Assembly (NCBI RefSeq): GCF_000526635.1
Contig: NZ_JAGL01000013.1
Location: forward strand, 34,536 to 98,535
Reading direction: 5' to 3'
Source: Aminobacter sp. J41
GTDB lineage: Bacteria; Pseudomonadota; Alphaproteobacteria; Rhizobiales; Rhizobiaceae
Length of the DNA: 64,000 bases
Shown here: piece by piece, positions 1 to 8,133 of the stretch
Layout: every line of letters starts with the position of its first letter
How positions within the stretch are numbered: the stretch's first letter is position 1
Made by a program: the position numbers and the translations under genes
The notes under the pieces: model-generated
Seen by the model: only the letters and a program-made list of their open reading frames with translations
Database searches by the model: none
What the model was told of the DNA's origin: nothing

Positions 1-204
1 TTCAGCCTGTACCTCGCATGGCTCGGTTATAGCATGACGGCTTTCGTTTACTCGACCGGGCAGATCAGCCCGACGCTGAACGTGCCGATCTTCTGGATCT
101 ATCTCGCCCCGACAATCGGGTTCCTTCTGCTTGGCCTGCGCTATGCGCTCAGCCTTTTCGGCGTCATTGACCGCTATGCCGGTCAGGACGGGGGAGAACA
201 CTAA
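1..204 (+). CDS. TRAP transporter small permease, DctQ type (3' end only)
   Basis: The frame is open from the first base and stops with TAA at 202-204, giving the last 67 residues. Two hydrophobic stretches are visible, about residues 1-17 and 27-50 of the fragment, followed by a short charged tail. This fits the last two of the four helices of a DctQ subunit. The identification rests mainly on position: the stop codon directly abuts the ATG of a clear DctM gene, so the two are co-transcribed. DctQ sits in the inner membrane and pairs with DctM and a periplasmic DctP protein. The DctP gene is not in the window and is presumably upstream. The substrate is discussed under the downstream genes. 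Confidence 0.8.
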   Translation, partial: FSLYLAWLGYSMTAFVYSTGQISPTLNVPIFWIYLAPTIGFLLLGLRYALSLFGVIDRYAGQDGGEH

Positions 205-1488
205 ATGCTGCTCCTGGTCGTCGCAGCCGCTGCGGTACTGCTGCTTGTTCTCGGCTTTGAGATGATGCTTGTCCTCGGCGTCCCGGCGCTGATGGTCAAG
301 GAATTCTTCTACGGCAACCTTCCTGATCCGGTGATCGTCCAGAAGATCGTGGGTGGCATCAACCACTCGACGCTCCTGGCAATTCCCTTCTTCATCCTAT
401 CTGCAGAGCTAATGGGTGACGGCCAGATCGCGCGCCGCCTGACTCAGCTGGCAGATGCCTTCCTTCGTCACTTCCGCGGTGGTTCCGGCTATACCGCGAT
501 CGGCGGCTCTCTCGCCTTCGGCTCGGTCTCCGGATCTGCACCCGCCACCGTTGCCGCGATGGGCAAGATGGTGTTCCCGGAAATGCAGAAGGCGGGATTC
601 AAGGACAAGTTCAGCCTTGGCCTCATCGCTTCGAGTGCCGAGACCTCTCTGCTTCTCCCGCCCTCCATTACACTCATCATCTATGGTTGGATGACCGGCA
701 CCTCGGTCGCAAAGCTGTTCATCGCCGGCATCGTGCCGGGTTTCGTCCTCGCATTCGCCTTCGCTCTGCTCGTCTGGTGGGAAGCGCGCAAGAACGGCGT
801 CTCCCGTGGCGAGAAGGCGAGCTGGAGCGAGCGCCTGCAGTCGATTTCTCGTGCCGGCTGGGCGCTGGGCATGCCGCTCATCATTCTCGGCGGCATCTAC
901 ACTGGCTATTTCACGCCGACGGAGGCTGCGGCGGCCAGCGTCGTCTACGCCATCTTCGTTGAGAGCGTGATTTTCCGGACCCTTACGCTCAAGAAGCTGT
1001 TCGCGATCACCGAGCGCGCTGCGCTGTCGACCGCGATCATCTTCATCCTGCTCGCGCTGGGCGGCCTCCTTTCCTATTTCGTCACGCTCGCGCAGGTGCC
1101 GCAGGCGATCCTCGCCTTCATCAACCACATCGATGCTGGCCCGATCGTCTTCCTGATCGTCATCAACGTGATCTTCCTGATCTTCGGCATGTTCGTCGAC
1201 CCGAACTCGGCGCTGCTGATCCTGGTGCCGCCGCTCTACCCGGTGGCCATGGCGCTCGGCATCGATCCGGTTCACCTCGGCGTCATCGTCACGCTGAACA
1301 TCACGATTGGCATGATCACGCCGCCGTTCGGCCTGGACCTGTTCGTAGCAGCGTCGACGCTGTCGAGGCCGGTTATGCTGATCATCTCCGGCATCGGGCC
1401 GTTCATCGTCGCAAACATCGCGACGCTGTTGGTGATTACCTACATCCCCACGGTCTCGACCTTCCTGCCAAACCTCATAATGAACTGA
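205..1488 (+). CDS. TRAP transporter large permease, DctM subunit
   Basis: The product has 427 residues, the usual DctM length, and is hydrophobic throughout with about 12 predicted helices. It carries the DctM landmarks: an AIPFFIL segment near residue 58, a GSVSGSAPATVAAMG stretch near residue 106, and an ITPPFGLDLFVAA motif near residue 374. It forms the sodium-driven transport channel together with DctQ. The start ATG follows the dctQ stop without a gap. Only 7 bases separate its stop from the next gene (pyrK-like), so it belongs to the same transcript as the dihydroorotate dehydrogenase genes. From this linkage I infer that the transported compound is orotate, dihydroorotate or an N-carbamoyl amino acid. 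The sequence alone does not prove the substrate. Confidence 0.93.
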   Translation: MLLLVVAAAAVLLLVLGFEMMLVLGVPALMVKEFFYGNLPDPVIVQKIVGGINHSTLLAIPFFILSAELMGDGQIARRLTQLADAFLRHFRGGSGYTAIGGSLAFGSVSGSAPATVAAMGKMVFPEMQKAGFKDKFSLGLIASSAETSLLLPPSITLIIYGWMTGTSVAKLFIAGIVPGFVLAFAFALLVWWEARKNGVSRGEKASWSERLQSISRAGWALGMPLIILGGIYTGYFTPTEAAAASVVYAIFVESVIFRTLTLKKLFAITERAALSTAIIFILLALGGLLSYFVTLAQVPQAILAFINHIDAGPIVFLIVINVIFLIFGMFVDPNSALLILVPPLYPVAMALGIDPVHLGVIVTLNITIGMITPPFGLDLFVAASTLSRPVMLIISGIGPFIVANIATLLVITYIPTVSTFLPNLIMN

Positions 1489-1495
1489 GTTTGTC

Positions 1496-2341
1496 ATGAA
1501 TGCAGCTTTGAAGCTGGGTGACGTGCGCGAAGCCATCAAGCCGGTGGTCTTCGAGCGCGACCTGCAGATCATTTCCAACGTTCAGGTCAATGGCGAGTAT
1601 CGCCAGATGGTCCTGAAGGCGCCGCGCGAGATGCTGGAGCAGTGCCGGGCCGGCCAGTTCTTCCACCTGCTGTGCCCGCAGCTTGGTGGGGAGAACCCGT
1701 ACCTGCGCCGGCCGATGAGCATCTACGGATTCTACCCGGACAAGGGCGAGCTGCATTTCCTCTACAAGGTCACGGGCGAGGGTACGCGCGCTCTGGCGCA
1801 TCTTGGCGCCGGCGACACGCTCAACGTTCTTGGGCCGCTTGGTCGTGGTTTTACGATCGCTGATAACTGGCAGCATCTGGTGCTGGTCGCGCGTGGTGTT
1901 GGCCTTGCGACGCTGGCTCCTCTGGCGCTCGAGGCCAACCGGCTTGGCCGCAAACTCACCGCGATCTGCAGCGCGCGCAGCGACGACGTGCTGATGTCGG
2001 TCCACTACTTCCGCTCGCTCGGCGCGAATGTCGTCACCGTCACGGATGCCGAAGGCACGTCTTCCATTGAAAACCTTGAGGCGATCATCGAAGGGTTGAT
2101 CGCAGAGGAAGGCGTCGACGCCTTCTACACTTGCGGCTCCAACCGGATCCTGCGGCTGCTGCAGCGCATCGGTGAGAAGCACGAAATTCCCGGCGAGATC
2201 GCGCTTGAGCAGCAGATGGCCTGTGGCTTGGGCATGTGCCACTGCTGCGTGCGCCCGTTCCGCAAGGAAGACCGGGTCGTCAATCTTCGCGTCTGCCGCG
2301 AAGGCCCTGTCTTCGACATGCAGGAGGCGATGCCATGGTAG
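1496..2341 (+). CDS. dihydroorotate dehydrogenase electron transfer subunit (PyrK-like)
   Basis: The 281-residue product is a ferredoxin-reductase-like flavoprotein. The N-terminal half has the FAD-binding barrel with the RRPMSIYGF motif near residue 65. The middle has the nucleotide-binding fold. The C-terminus has a [2Fe-2S] site formed by C243, C248, C251 and C267 (C-x4-C-x2-C-x15-C), the pattern of PyrK. In class 1B dihydroorotate dehydrogenases this subunit passes electrons between NAD and the FMN in PyrD. The next gene is a class 1B-type PyrD, and the genes overlap by 7 bases, so they are translationally coupled. Alphaproteobacteria normally carry the quinone-linked class 2 PyrD for biosynthesis, so this NAD-linked pair may serve a different role, such as reversible orotate reduction. 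That last point is inference. Confidence 0.88.
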   Translation: MNAALKLGDVREAIKPVVFERDLQIISNVQVNGEYRQMVLKAPREMLEQCRAGQFFHLLCPQLGGENPYLRRPMSIYGFYPDKGELHFLYKVTGEGTRALAHLGAGDTLNVLGPLGRGFTIADNWQHLVLVARGVGLATLAPLALEANRLGRKLTAICSARSDDVLMSVHYFRSLGANVVTVTDAEGTSSIENLEAIIEGLIAEEGVDAFYTCGSNRILRLLQRIGEKHEIPGEIALEQQMACGLGMCHCCVRPFRKEDRVVNLRVCREGPVFDMQEAMPW

Positions 2342-3279
2342 ATCTGACGGTTGATGTCGGTTCGCTCCGGCTGAAGAACCCGATCATGCCGGCTTCTGGT
2401 ACGTTCTCGGAAGACTTGGCCGACGTGTTCGACCTCGACCTTCTTGGCGCGCACGTCACCAAGACGATTACGCGCGGCTGGCGCGACGGGAACCCCACGC
2501 CGCGCGTTTGCGAGGTTTCCGGCTCGATGCTGAACTCGATCGGCATTCCGAGCAAGGGCGTTGGCTATTTCATCGAGAGGGTCATTCCTTTCTACAAGCG
2601 CTACGAGACGCCGCTCGTCGTCAGTATCTCCGGCAACACCGCCGATGAGTTCGCAACGCTGTGCTCCGAAGTAAGCGTCGACGGCGTGGCAGCCATCGAG
2701 GTCAACATCTCGTGCCCGAATATCGAGGAAGACGGCAAGGCGTTCGCCATCCGCCCGTCCTCGACCTTCGACGTGATGACCAAGCTGCGCAAGGCGACGC
2801 ATCTGCCGCTTTGGGCGAAGCTGACGCCGAACACGGGCGAGACGCCGGAGGTCGCGCGCGCTGCCGAAGACGCGGGCGCCGATGCGCTGGTGGTAGCCAA
2901 CACCATTCTTGCGATGGCGATCGACATCAACACGCGCCGACCGAAACTCGGCAACCTCATGGGCGGGCTCTCCGGCCCGTCGCTCAAGCCGATCGCGCTG
3001 CGCATGGCCTACCAGTGCGCACGTGCGACGAAGATCCCGGTCATCGGCTGTGGCGGCATTTCCAGCGTCGAGGACGTTTTGGAATTCCTGATCGCCGGTG
3101 CGACCGCGGTTCAGGTCGGCACGGCGACCTTCATCCACCCGCTCGCCATGCCGCGGATCATTGATGAGCTTGCCGCATGGCTGGCCCGCCATGGCTACAG
3201 TTCCGTGAAGGACGTGATCGGCAGCGTCATCGATGACGAGCAGAAGGCGGGAGTGGTCTTCATGGAGGCTGCGCCATGA
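2335..3279 (+). CDS. dihydroorotate dehydrogenase, class 1B catalytic subunit (PyrD-like)
   Basis: I start the gene at ATG 2335, inside the end of pyrK, because the N-terminus MVDLTVDVGSLRLKNPIM matches the family; the open frame continues further upstream without family resemblance. The 314-residue product is an FMN-binding TIM barrel. The active-site motif NISCPN places the catalytic base at C127, a cysteine as in class 1 enzymes (class 2 enzymes use serine). FMN-phosphate loops are visible as IGCGGISS and VQVGTATF near the C-terminus. The enzyme interconverts dihydroorotate and orotate in the cytoplasm with its PyrK partner. A related dihydropyrimidine dehydrogenase (PreA) cannot be fully excluded, but PreA proteins are longer and carry extra ferredoxin domains that are absent here. 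Confidence 0.87.
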   Translation: MVDLTVDVGSLRLKNPIMPASGTFSEDLADVFDLDLLGAHVTKTITRGWRDGNPTPRVCEVSGSMLNSIGIPSKGVGYFIERVIPFYKRYETPLVVSISGNTADEFATLCSEVSVDGVAAIEVNISCPNIEEDGKAFAIRPSSTFDVMTKLRKATHLPLWAKLTPNTGETPEVARAAEDAGADALVVANTILAMAIDINTRRPKLGNLMGGLSGPSLKPIALRMAYQCARATKIPVIGCGGISSVEDVLEFLIAGATAVQVGTATFIHPLAMPRIIDELAAWLARHGYSSVKDVIGSVIDDEQKAGVVFMEAAP

Positions 3280-4550
3280 ACGCGCTGCCCAGGCCCGCGG
3301 ATGTGAGTGCGGTCTCGGACCTCGAGATCGCCAGCTATCTCTTCGACGAGATCGCCAGTCGTACCCGCGACGTCGAGGGCGTCAGCCGTCCGGCCTTTTC
3401 GCAGATCGAAACAGACACGCTCCGCTTCCTCGAAGACTTCGCGCTGAGCCACGGCCTGTGCGTCTGGTATGACGCGGGCCAGAATGCCCGCTTCTGCCTG
3501 CCGGAAGATCGTGATGCAAAGCGTTACGTGATCGTCGGCTCGCATGTCGACAGCGTGCCCGCGGGGGGAAACTTCGATGGCCTCGCAGGTGTGGTCGCTG
3601 GCCTGCTTTGCCTGCTGCGAGCCAAGCGCGAGGGCTTGAAGTTCTCGCGGCCAGTGCACGTCATTGCCATGCGTGGCGAGGAAAGCGCCTGGTTCGGCCC
3701 GTGCTACATCGGCTCCAAGGCACTGACCGGCACGCTGGCGTCCGAACTGGGCGCAAAGCACAAGGCTGACGGCCGCACGCTGGACGAGCATATGGCCGAT
3801 GTCGGCATCCCGATGGAGAAGGTGCGCGAGTCCGTACCTCTGATGGACCTGTCGGAAATCGAGGCCTATCTGGAACTTCACATCGAGCAGGGCCCGCTGC
3901 TGATCGGCAAGAAGCTCCCGGCGGCGGTCGTTTCGGGCATTCGCGGCAATTTCCGCCACCGTCGCATCCGCTGCCTTGGTGAAGCCGGCCACTCCGGCGC
4001 CGTGCCCCGCGCCTATCGTCGCGACCCGGTGCTGGCGATGTCGGACCTGCTGGTGCGCCTCGATGAGAGCTGGATGACCATTCTCAACATGGGTGACGAC
4101 CTGGTGCTGACCGCAGGTATGGTCAGCACCGATCCGGCCACGCATGCAATGTCGCGCATTCCGGACGAGATAAGCTTCAGCCTCGACATCCGCAGCCAGA
4201 GCGCCAAGACGCTTGACGACATGCGCCGCCTGCTCGACGCGGAGATGCGGCAGGTCGAGAAGGAGCGCAAGGTTCGCTTCGAGCTCGACCGCGAGATGCG
4301 CGTGGAACCTGCGCTCTGCGCGCCGGAAATCGTGGCAGGACTCAAGGCCGCGATGGAGCGGCTCGGCATGGAGCCTTTCGTCATGCCGTCAGGCGGTGGC
4401 CATGACGCCGCCGTGTTCGCGGCCGCGGGCGTGCCATCCGGCATGGTCTTCGTGCGCAACCGCAACGGCTCGCACAATCCGCAGGAAGCTATGGATCTGC
4501 CCGACTTCCTCGCGGGAACCGACATCCTGCACGAGTTCCTCAAGGGGTAA
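3276..4550 (+). CDS. Zn-dependent amidohydrolase, N-carbamoyl-amino-acid hydrolase family (M20)
   Basis: The 424-residue protein belongs to the hydantoinase/carbamoylase branch of the M20 peptidase family. The expected metal ligands are present: H90 and D101 (in SHVDSVPAGGNFDG), the E135-E136 pair (RGEESAWFG), H202 (ELHIEQGP) and H376 (SGGGHDAAVFA). Its start overlaps the pyrD stop (ATGA), so it is translated with the dihydroorotate dehydrogenase. Family members remove a carbamoyl group from N-carbamoyl amino acids, beta-ureidopropionate or allantoate. Next to an NAD-linked dihydroorotate dehydrogenase, the attractive candidate substrate is N-carbamoyl-L-aspartate (ureidosuccinate), which would complete orotate breakdown to aspartate if a dihydroorotase is supplied from elsewhere. 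The family is certain; the substrate is inference. A terminator-like hairpin follows at 4595-4642. Confidence 0.85.
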   Translation: MNALPRPADVSAVSDLEIASYLFDEIASRTRDVEGVSRPAFSQIETDTLRFLEDFALSHGLCVWYDAGQNARFCLPEDRDAKRYVIVGSHVDSVPAGGNFDGLAGVVAGLLCLLRAKREGLKFSRPVHVIAMRGEESAWFGPCYIGSKALTGTLASELGAKHKADGRTLDEHMADVGIPMEKVRESVPLMDLSEIEAYLELHIEQGPLLIGKKLPAAVVSGIRGNFRHRRIRCLGEAGHSGAVPRAYRRDPVLAMSDLLVRLDESWMTILNMGDDLVLTAGMVSTDPATHAMSRIPDEISFSLDIRSQSAKTLDDMRRLLDAEMRQVEKERKVRFELDREMRVEPALCAPEIVAGLKAAMERLGMEPFVMPSGGGHDAAVFAAAGVPSGMVFVRNRNGSHNPQEAMDLPDFLAGTDILHEFLKG

Positions 4551-4594
4551 TCGATGGCACACGCGCTTGCTGCACGGTTTTCGGTTAACGCGGG

Positions 4595-4642
4595 GCCTCG
4601 TCGCGCCGCGCCGAAAGCCGGCGGCGAGGCGTTTTCCGTTTT
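4595..4642 (+). terminator. rho-independent terminator or attenuator before pyrE
   Basis: A 10-bp stem (4595-4604 with 4621-4630, one G-T pair) has a GC-rich loop and is followed by TTTTCCGTTTT at 4632-4642. It lies between the amidohydrolase stop and pyrE. It would end or attenuate the upstream transcript before pyrE, so pyrE may need read-through or its own promoter. Confidence 0.65.
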
Positions 4643-4680
4643 CCCGGTCAAGTTCCGGGTCCAACCCGCGCTGCGGCTGG

Positions 4681-4717
4681 ATTGATAGCCGGGAAGTTGG
4701 TAGCGAGGGCTATCAAT
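4681..4717 (+). promoter_or_regulatory. 10-bp inverted repeat touching the pyrE ribosome binding site
   Basis: ATTGATAGCC (4681-4690) and GGCTATCAAT (4708-4717) are perfect inverted copies around a 17-nt spacer. The second arm ends directly before the AGGAAGGA Shine-Dalgarno sequence of pyrE (4718-4725). It could be an RNA hairpin that affects pyrE initiation or a DNA operator. The sequence cannot separate these options. Confidence 0.6.
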
Positions 4718-4732
4718 AGGAAGGATTCAGCG

Positions 4733-5428
4733 ATGTTCCCGAATACATTCCCGGATCGCTCGGTAATTTCCGAAACGGTGGCCAAGATGCTGCTGGAGGT
4801 GAATGCCGTGCATTTTCGGGCTGACCAGCCGTTTACGTTTACCTCTGGTCTCGCAAGCCCGGTCTACATCGATTGCCGGCGGCTGATTTCCTATCCTCGC
4901 ATCCGTTCTGCCATCATGGACTTCGGCGCATCGGTCGTGTTCCGCGACGTCGGCTTCGAGCAGTTCGAGGCTGTGGCCGGCGGTGAGACCGCCGGCATTC
5001 CGTTCGCAGCCTGGCTGGCGGATCGTCTCGCGCTGCCAATGGTTTACGTCCGCAAGAAATCGAAGGGTTTTGGCCGCGACGCGCAGATCGAGGGCGCGTT
5101 GTCAGAAGGCCAGCGGGTACTGCTGGTTGAAGACCTGACGACGGATGGAGGCAGCAAGCTCAAGTTCGCGGAGGCCGTCGCCAAGACGGGCGCGCAGGTC
5201 ACCGACACCTTTGCAGTGTTCTACTACGGCATCTTCCCGGATACGCCGCGCAAGCTCGAGGCGGCAGGCATGCGCCTGCACTATCTCGCTACCTGGTGGG
5301 ACATCCTGAAGGTGGCGAAGGACCAGAACCGGTTTTCTAACGAGACCATTGCGGAAGTCGAACGCTTCCTCACCGAGCCGGTGAAGTGGTCAGCCAACCA
5401 CGGTGGCATTTCGGCGCTGCCGCTCTAG
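4733..5428 (+). CDS. pyrE: orotate phosphoribosyltransferase
   Basis: The 231-residue product carries the phosphoribosyltransferase PRPP loop as [13 protein letters not shown] and the N-terminal orotate-site region [14 protein letters not shown]. It converts orotate and PRPP to orotidine 5'-monophosphate in the cytoplasm. I choose ATG 4733 because it has a strong AGGAAGGA ribosome binding site 7 bases upstream and gives the usual N-terminus; a TTG at 4682 would add 17 residues with no family support and would lie inside the upstream inverted repeat. The gene sits downstream of the TRAP/dihydroorotate dehydrogenase operon but is separated from it by a terminator-like hairpin. Placing pyrE next to a transporter suggests that imported orotate can be salvaged into UMP. 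Confidence 0.93.
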   Translation: MFPNTFPDRSVISETVAKMLLEVNAVHFRADQPFTFTSGLASPVYIDCRRLISYPRIRSAIMDFGASVVFRDVGFEQFEAVAGGETAGIPFAAWLADRLALPMVYVRKKSKGFGRDAQIEGALSEGQRVLLVEDLTTDGGSKLKFAEAVAKTGAQVTDTFAVFYYGIFPDTPRKLEAAGMRLHYLATWWDILKVAKDQNRFSNETIAEVERFLTEPVKWSANHGGISALPL

Positions 5429-5446
5429 ATCAACAAGGGAAACAGC

Positions 5447-5767
5447 ATGTTTGATGTATTCTTGAAGGAACTGAACGACAACGGCGGCAGCGTGCGTGCC
5501 TACGACGCGGTAGCTCGCGCTGCCCGTGCGCGCATTGCCACCGAGCCGCAGAACGCAGCCGCCCTGCTGCTGATCTCGGCGGCTGCGCAGCAGTTTGTCG
5601 ACGCTTATGACGACCAGCCGCTGACTTCGGATGCTGCGACCGAGGAGCTTTCGCGCTTCAGCGCCCTCGTCACCTCGCTCGACACCGCCTTTACCAGTGG
5701 CTCCTTTGAGGACCAGCTGAAGGCTCTCAACGAAGTCGCGACCGTTCTGATGAACCATCGCGCCTGA
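5447..5767 (+). CDS. conserved-looking small protein of unknown function downstream of pyrE
   Basis: This is a 106-residue acidic, alanine-rich, probably all-helical cytoplasmic protein without signal peptide, membrane segment or cysteine. I recognise no domain. The ATG at 5447 follows AAGGGAAACAGC, a usable ribosome binding site, 18 bases after the pyrE stop, so it is very likely co-transcribed with pyrE. Codon use (GC at third positions) matches its neighbours, which supports a real gene. There is no sequence basis for assigning a function; a role in pyrimidine or orotate use is only suggested by position. Confidence 0.7.
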   Translation: MFDVFLKELNDNGGSVRAYDAVARAARARIATEPQNAAALLLISAAAQQFVDAYDDQPLTSDAATEELSRFSALVTSLDTAFTSGSFEDQLKALNEVATVLMNHRA

Positions 5768-5843
5768 GCTGGTTCTTTCGGGAGGATGATTTTGAACGGC
5801 CAGCCGTGAGGACAGCCGGACCGTTCGATCTGTACCCTGTGAT

Positions 5844-7688
5844 CTAGCCCTGTGCGATCAGCGATGCGTAGGCCCTGCCCGCATCGCTGACTGCCTGCGC
5901 CTGCCCGCCTTCAAGCCGTTCAGCGAGCAGCCTGAACGCGCGCGTGTCGGCGCGCGGGTTATTGTCCAGCTGGCCGATCCGTCCCATGACGAGCTCCGCT
6001 GCCCGCCGCACCGCCGCTGTGGTGTCGCTCGCCCCAGCCAGTTCGCGGCAGAGGAATACAGTCTGCTGCAGCACGAACATTGCCTTTCCCGCCACCTTTG
6101 CCCGCTCCTCGGCACGCGCCAGCCGTTCCGAGATGCGTACGAGCCGCAGCACGCGGTGATACATCCGCGCCTCAAGGACCTGCCGGTTAATCGGCTCCGA
6201 CAGCGGTGTCGCCGCCAGGCCTGCAAGTTCCCGGCGCGTGATTTTCAGCAGGTGCTGCTGGCGCCGCTGCAGGTTGATCGGGAAGACGAAGAGATAGGCT
6301 GCGAGCGCCACGACCGGACCGGCGAGCACCGCCAGTGCCTTGACGATCGAGTCGCTGAATGTACCGGTAAGTGGCAGGCCGGGCTGCGACATCAGCAGCA
6401 TGATCATGCTGAAGTCGGTCGCGGCAATGACCGTGCGCCGGTGTGCGACAAGCAGCGGCGCGATCATGATGAACGGGAAGAAGAGCAGAAGCTGCTGAAG
6501 TTCGTTCGTGGCGATCGGCCATGCCATCCACCGCACGGCCAGCGCCGCGAGCACGCCGAGGAACTGGCCGAGGATGATGTGGCGCATGGTGATCGCCGGG
6601 CTCTCAAAGGTCGAGAACAGCGAGATCATCACCGACAGACCGAGCAGCATGAAGCCGCCGAAGTCCCAGCCGGTGAACAGCCAGATCAGCCCGAACAGCA
6701 GCATGCCGCCGCCGGCGCGAAGGCCGGCTTCCCGCGCACCAAGCCAGTCGCGGTGCAGGAAGACGGCTGGCGCGGCGACGCGACGGATCGAGCTGCTCAC
6801 CGCAGAACCATCTTCAGGCACCAGCTCGGCGAGCGCGGCTCCGAGCCGGCCGAGGGGGCTTTCCGTCTCTGTGCTGATCGCTGACAGCAGTCGCGCGGCT
6901 CTGGTGCCGTCCCCCCGCTCCAGCGCATCGGCAACGGACGCAGTACGCGGATCGCGTTCCGGAGTGCGCTGCATCAGCAGCGGGACCACCGCCAGAAGTA
7001 CCGCCCGCAAGCGCTTGATTTCATGCCGGGAACTGATCGAGCCCGCAGCGTGCGGCTCGAGGTCTTCATCGATGGCCGCGAGCTCCGAAAGATAACGGCG
7101 GCGGTCCCAGTCGCGCTGATCGATACCACCTTCGCGCAAAAGGCGAGCGACGAGCCGCGTGACGCGGCCTCGGAGATCCTTCTCGTCGGTGCGCTTGGCG
7201 AAATAATAGCCAACCAGCGTTGCGACGACGACGCCGGTGAGGACCGTAGCGAGGCGGTCGGCGCCGAGATGGAAGACGAGGTCCGGATGCTTCGTGTCGA
7301 GCAGCGCCACCATCGACGCCGAATATCCGGCGAGTACCGTACCGTATGTGACGACACCGCGCTGCAGGTTGCCGAACCAGGTGCAAAGGCCAATCCATAC
7401 GGCGAGGCCGACGACGAGCACTGCCGGATGCACCATCTGGCTGCCGAGGACGAGGCCAATACCTGCCACTGTACCGACAAGCGTGCCGAACATGCGGAAG
7501 AAGCTCTTTTCGAGGAGCATTCCGCGCAACGGCTGAGACGCCGCCCAGACCGACATCCCGGACCATTGCGGGTGCTCAAGCCCCATCAGCCATGCGAGCA
7601 GGATCGAGAGCCAGCAGGCAAGCGCAGTACGCGCGGCGAAGCGCAGCCGCGCGATGTCGAATCCGTTTCGGGTCAGCCGGTCGGTCAT
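5844..7688 (-). CDS. FUSC-family inner-membrane exporter (aromatic acid exporter-like)
   Basis: The 614-residue protein has the layout of the FUSC/YccS/AaeB family: an N-terminal block of about six hydrophobic helices (residues 15-165), a cytoplasmic stretch of about 170 residues, a second helix block (residues 325-480) and a C-terminal helical cytoplasmic domain. Such proteins export aromatic carboxylic acids or related compounds, often with an HlyD partner, but no such partner is adjacent here. I use ATG 7688 (MTDRLTRNGF); an in-frame TTG at 7724 would add 12 residues. The gene converges on the pyrE operon with a 76-base gap. The substrate is unknown. Confidence 0.82.
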   Translation of the reverse strand: MTDRLTRNGFDIARLRFAARTALACWLSILLAWLMGLEHPQWSGMSVWAASQPLRGMLLEKSFFRMFGTLVGTVAGIGLVLGSQMVHPAVLVVGLAVWIGLCTWFGNLQRGVVTYGTVLAGYSASMVALLDTKHPDLVFHLGADRLATVLTGVVVATLVGYYFAKRTDEKDLRGRVTRLVARLLREGGIDQRDWDRRRYLSELAAIDEDLEPHAAGSISSRHEIKRLRAVLLAVVPLLMQRTPERDPRTASVADALERGDGTRAARLLSAISTETESPLGRLGAALAELVPEDGSAVSSSIRRVAAPAVFLHRDWLGAREAGLRAGGGMLLFGLIWLFTGWDFGGFMLLGLSVMISLFSTFESPAITMRHIILGQFLGVLAALAVRWMAWPIATNELQQLLLFFPFIMIAPLLVAHRRTVIAATDFSMIMLLMSQPGLPLTGTFSDSIVKALAVLAGPVVALAAYLFVFPINLQRRQQHLLKITRRELAGLAATPLSEPINRQVLEARMYHRVLRLVRISERLARAEERAKVAGKAMFVLQQTVFLCRELAGASDTTAAVRRAAELVMGRIGQLDNNPRADTRAFRLLAERLEGGQAQAVSDAGRAYASLIAQG

Positions 7689-8133
7689 CTGCTGTCCATA
7701 CAGCAGTTTTGTTCCTCGGCTCAAACTGTCGCTGGGTGAGACTGGCTGCGCACCCTCCCGGAGGCTGTCGTATCAGATTATGAGGGATAGCGGCCTCGCA
7801 ACGTCAGTGACCTTACGTAAGTGACTGCTTTCTCAGGGGACGAAGGCCGTTCCGCAGCGGCATCGTTTCCGCAACAGAATTGCGTGCTGCGGGTGTGATC
7901 GGCAACAGTCCGAACCGTTGTGACACACAAGCTTTATCTTAATATCTTTTCGATCGCGAAGAATGTGAATTCACGAACGCGCTTCACCTTGTTATATGCC
8001 GCCCCGTGTTCGCGCGAGGCTGCAGCATTCCTCCCTGCTTACGGCACTCGCGCATGCGCGTGACTCGGCTTGGCCGGCCGATCAGTCCCTCCCAAACGCG
8101 CTCCGCAAATTCCCCCGGCCAGGAGTAAAGTGA
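7689..8133. other. divergent intergenic region between the FUSC exporter and the MHS symporter
   Basis: This 445-base spacer must hold the promoters of both flanking genes. Visible structure is a CTTACGTAAG palindrome at 7812-7821 flanked on both sides by TGAC/GTGAC, which is a plausible repressor site. There is also an AT-rich patch at about 7917-7960 with several weak -10-like hexamers. I see no ORF with codon use like the neighbours and no RNA gene. Confidence 0.55.
7812..7821. promoter_or_regulatory. CTTACGTAAG palindrome, possible operator
   Basis: A perfect 10-bp palindrome is framed by GTGAC on the left (7807-7811 region) and TGAC on the right. It lies about 125 bases upstream of the FUSC gene start, on the shared upstream side of both divergent genes. 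No regulator gene is adjacent, so which protein binds it is unknown. Confidence 0.35.

Noticed and set aside
409..1578. 389-residue open frame on the minus strand
   Set aside because: It lies fully opposite dctM, and its product is dominated by Arg, Asp, Glu and His, the usual shadow of a GC-rich gene. No domain or ribosome site.
5768..5843. possible terminator between the pyrE-linked gene and the FUSC gene (GAACGG...CCGTTC)
   Set aside because: Only 6 pairs with a large loop and no T-tract; I cannot support a terminator.
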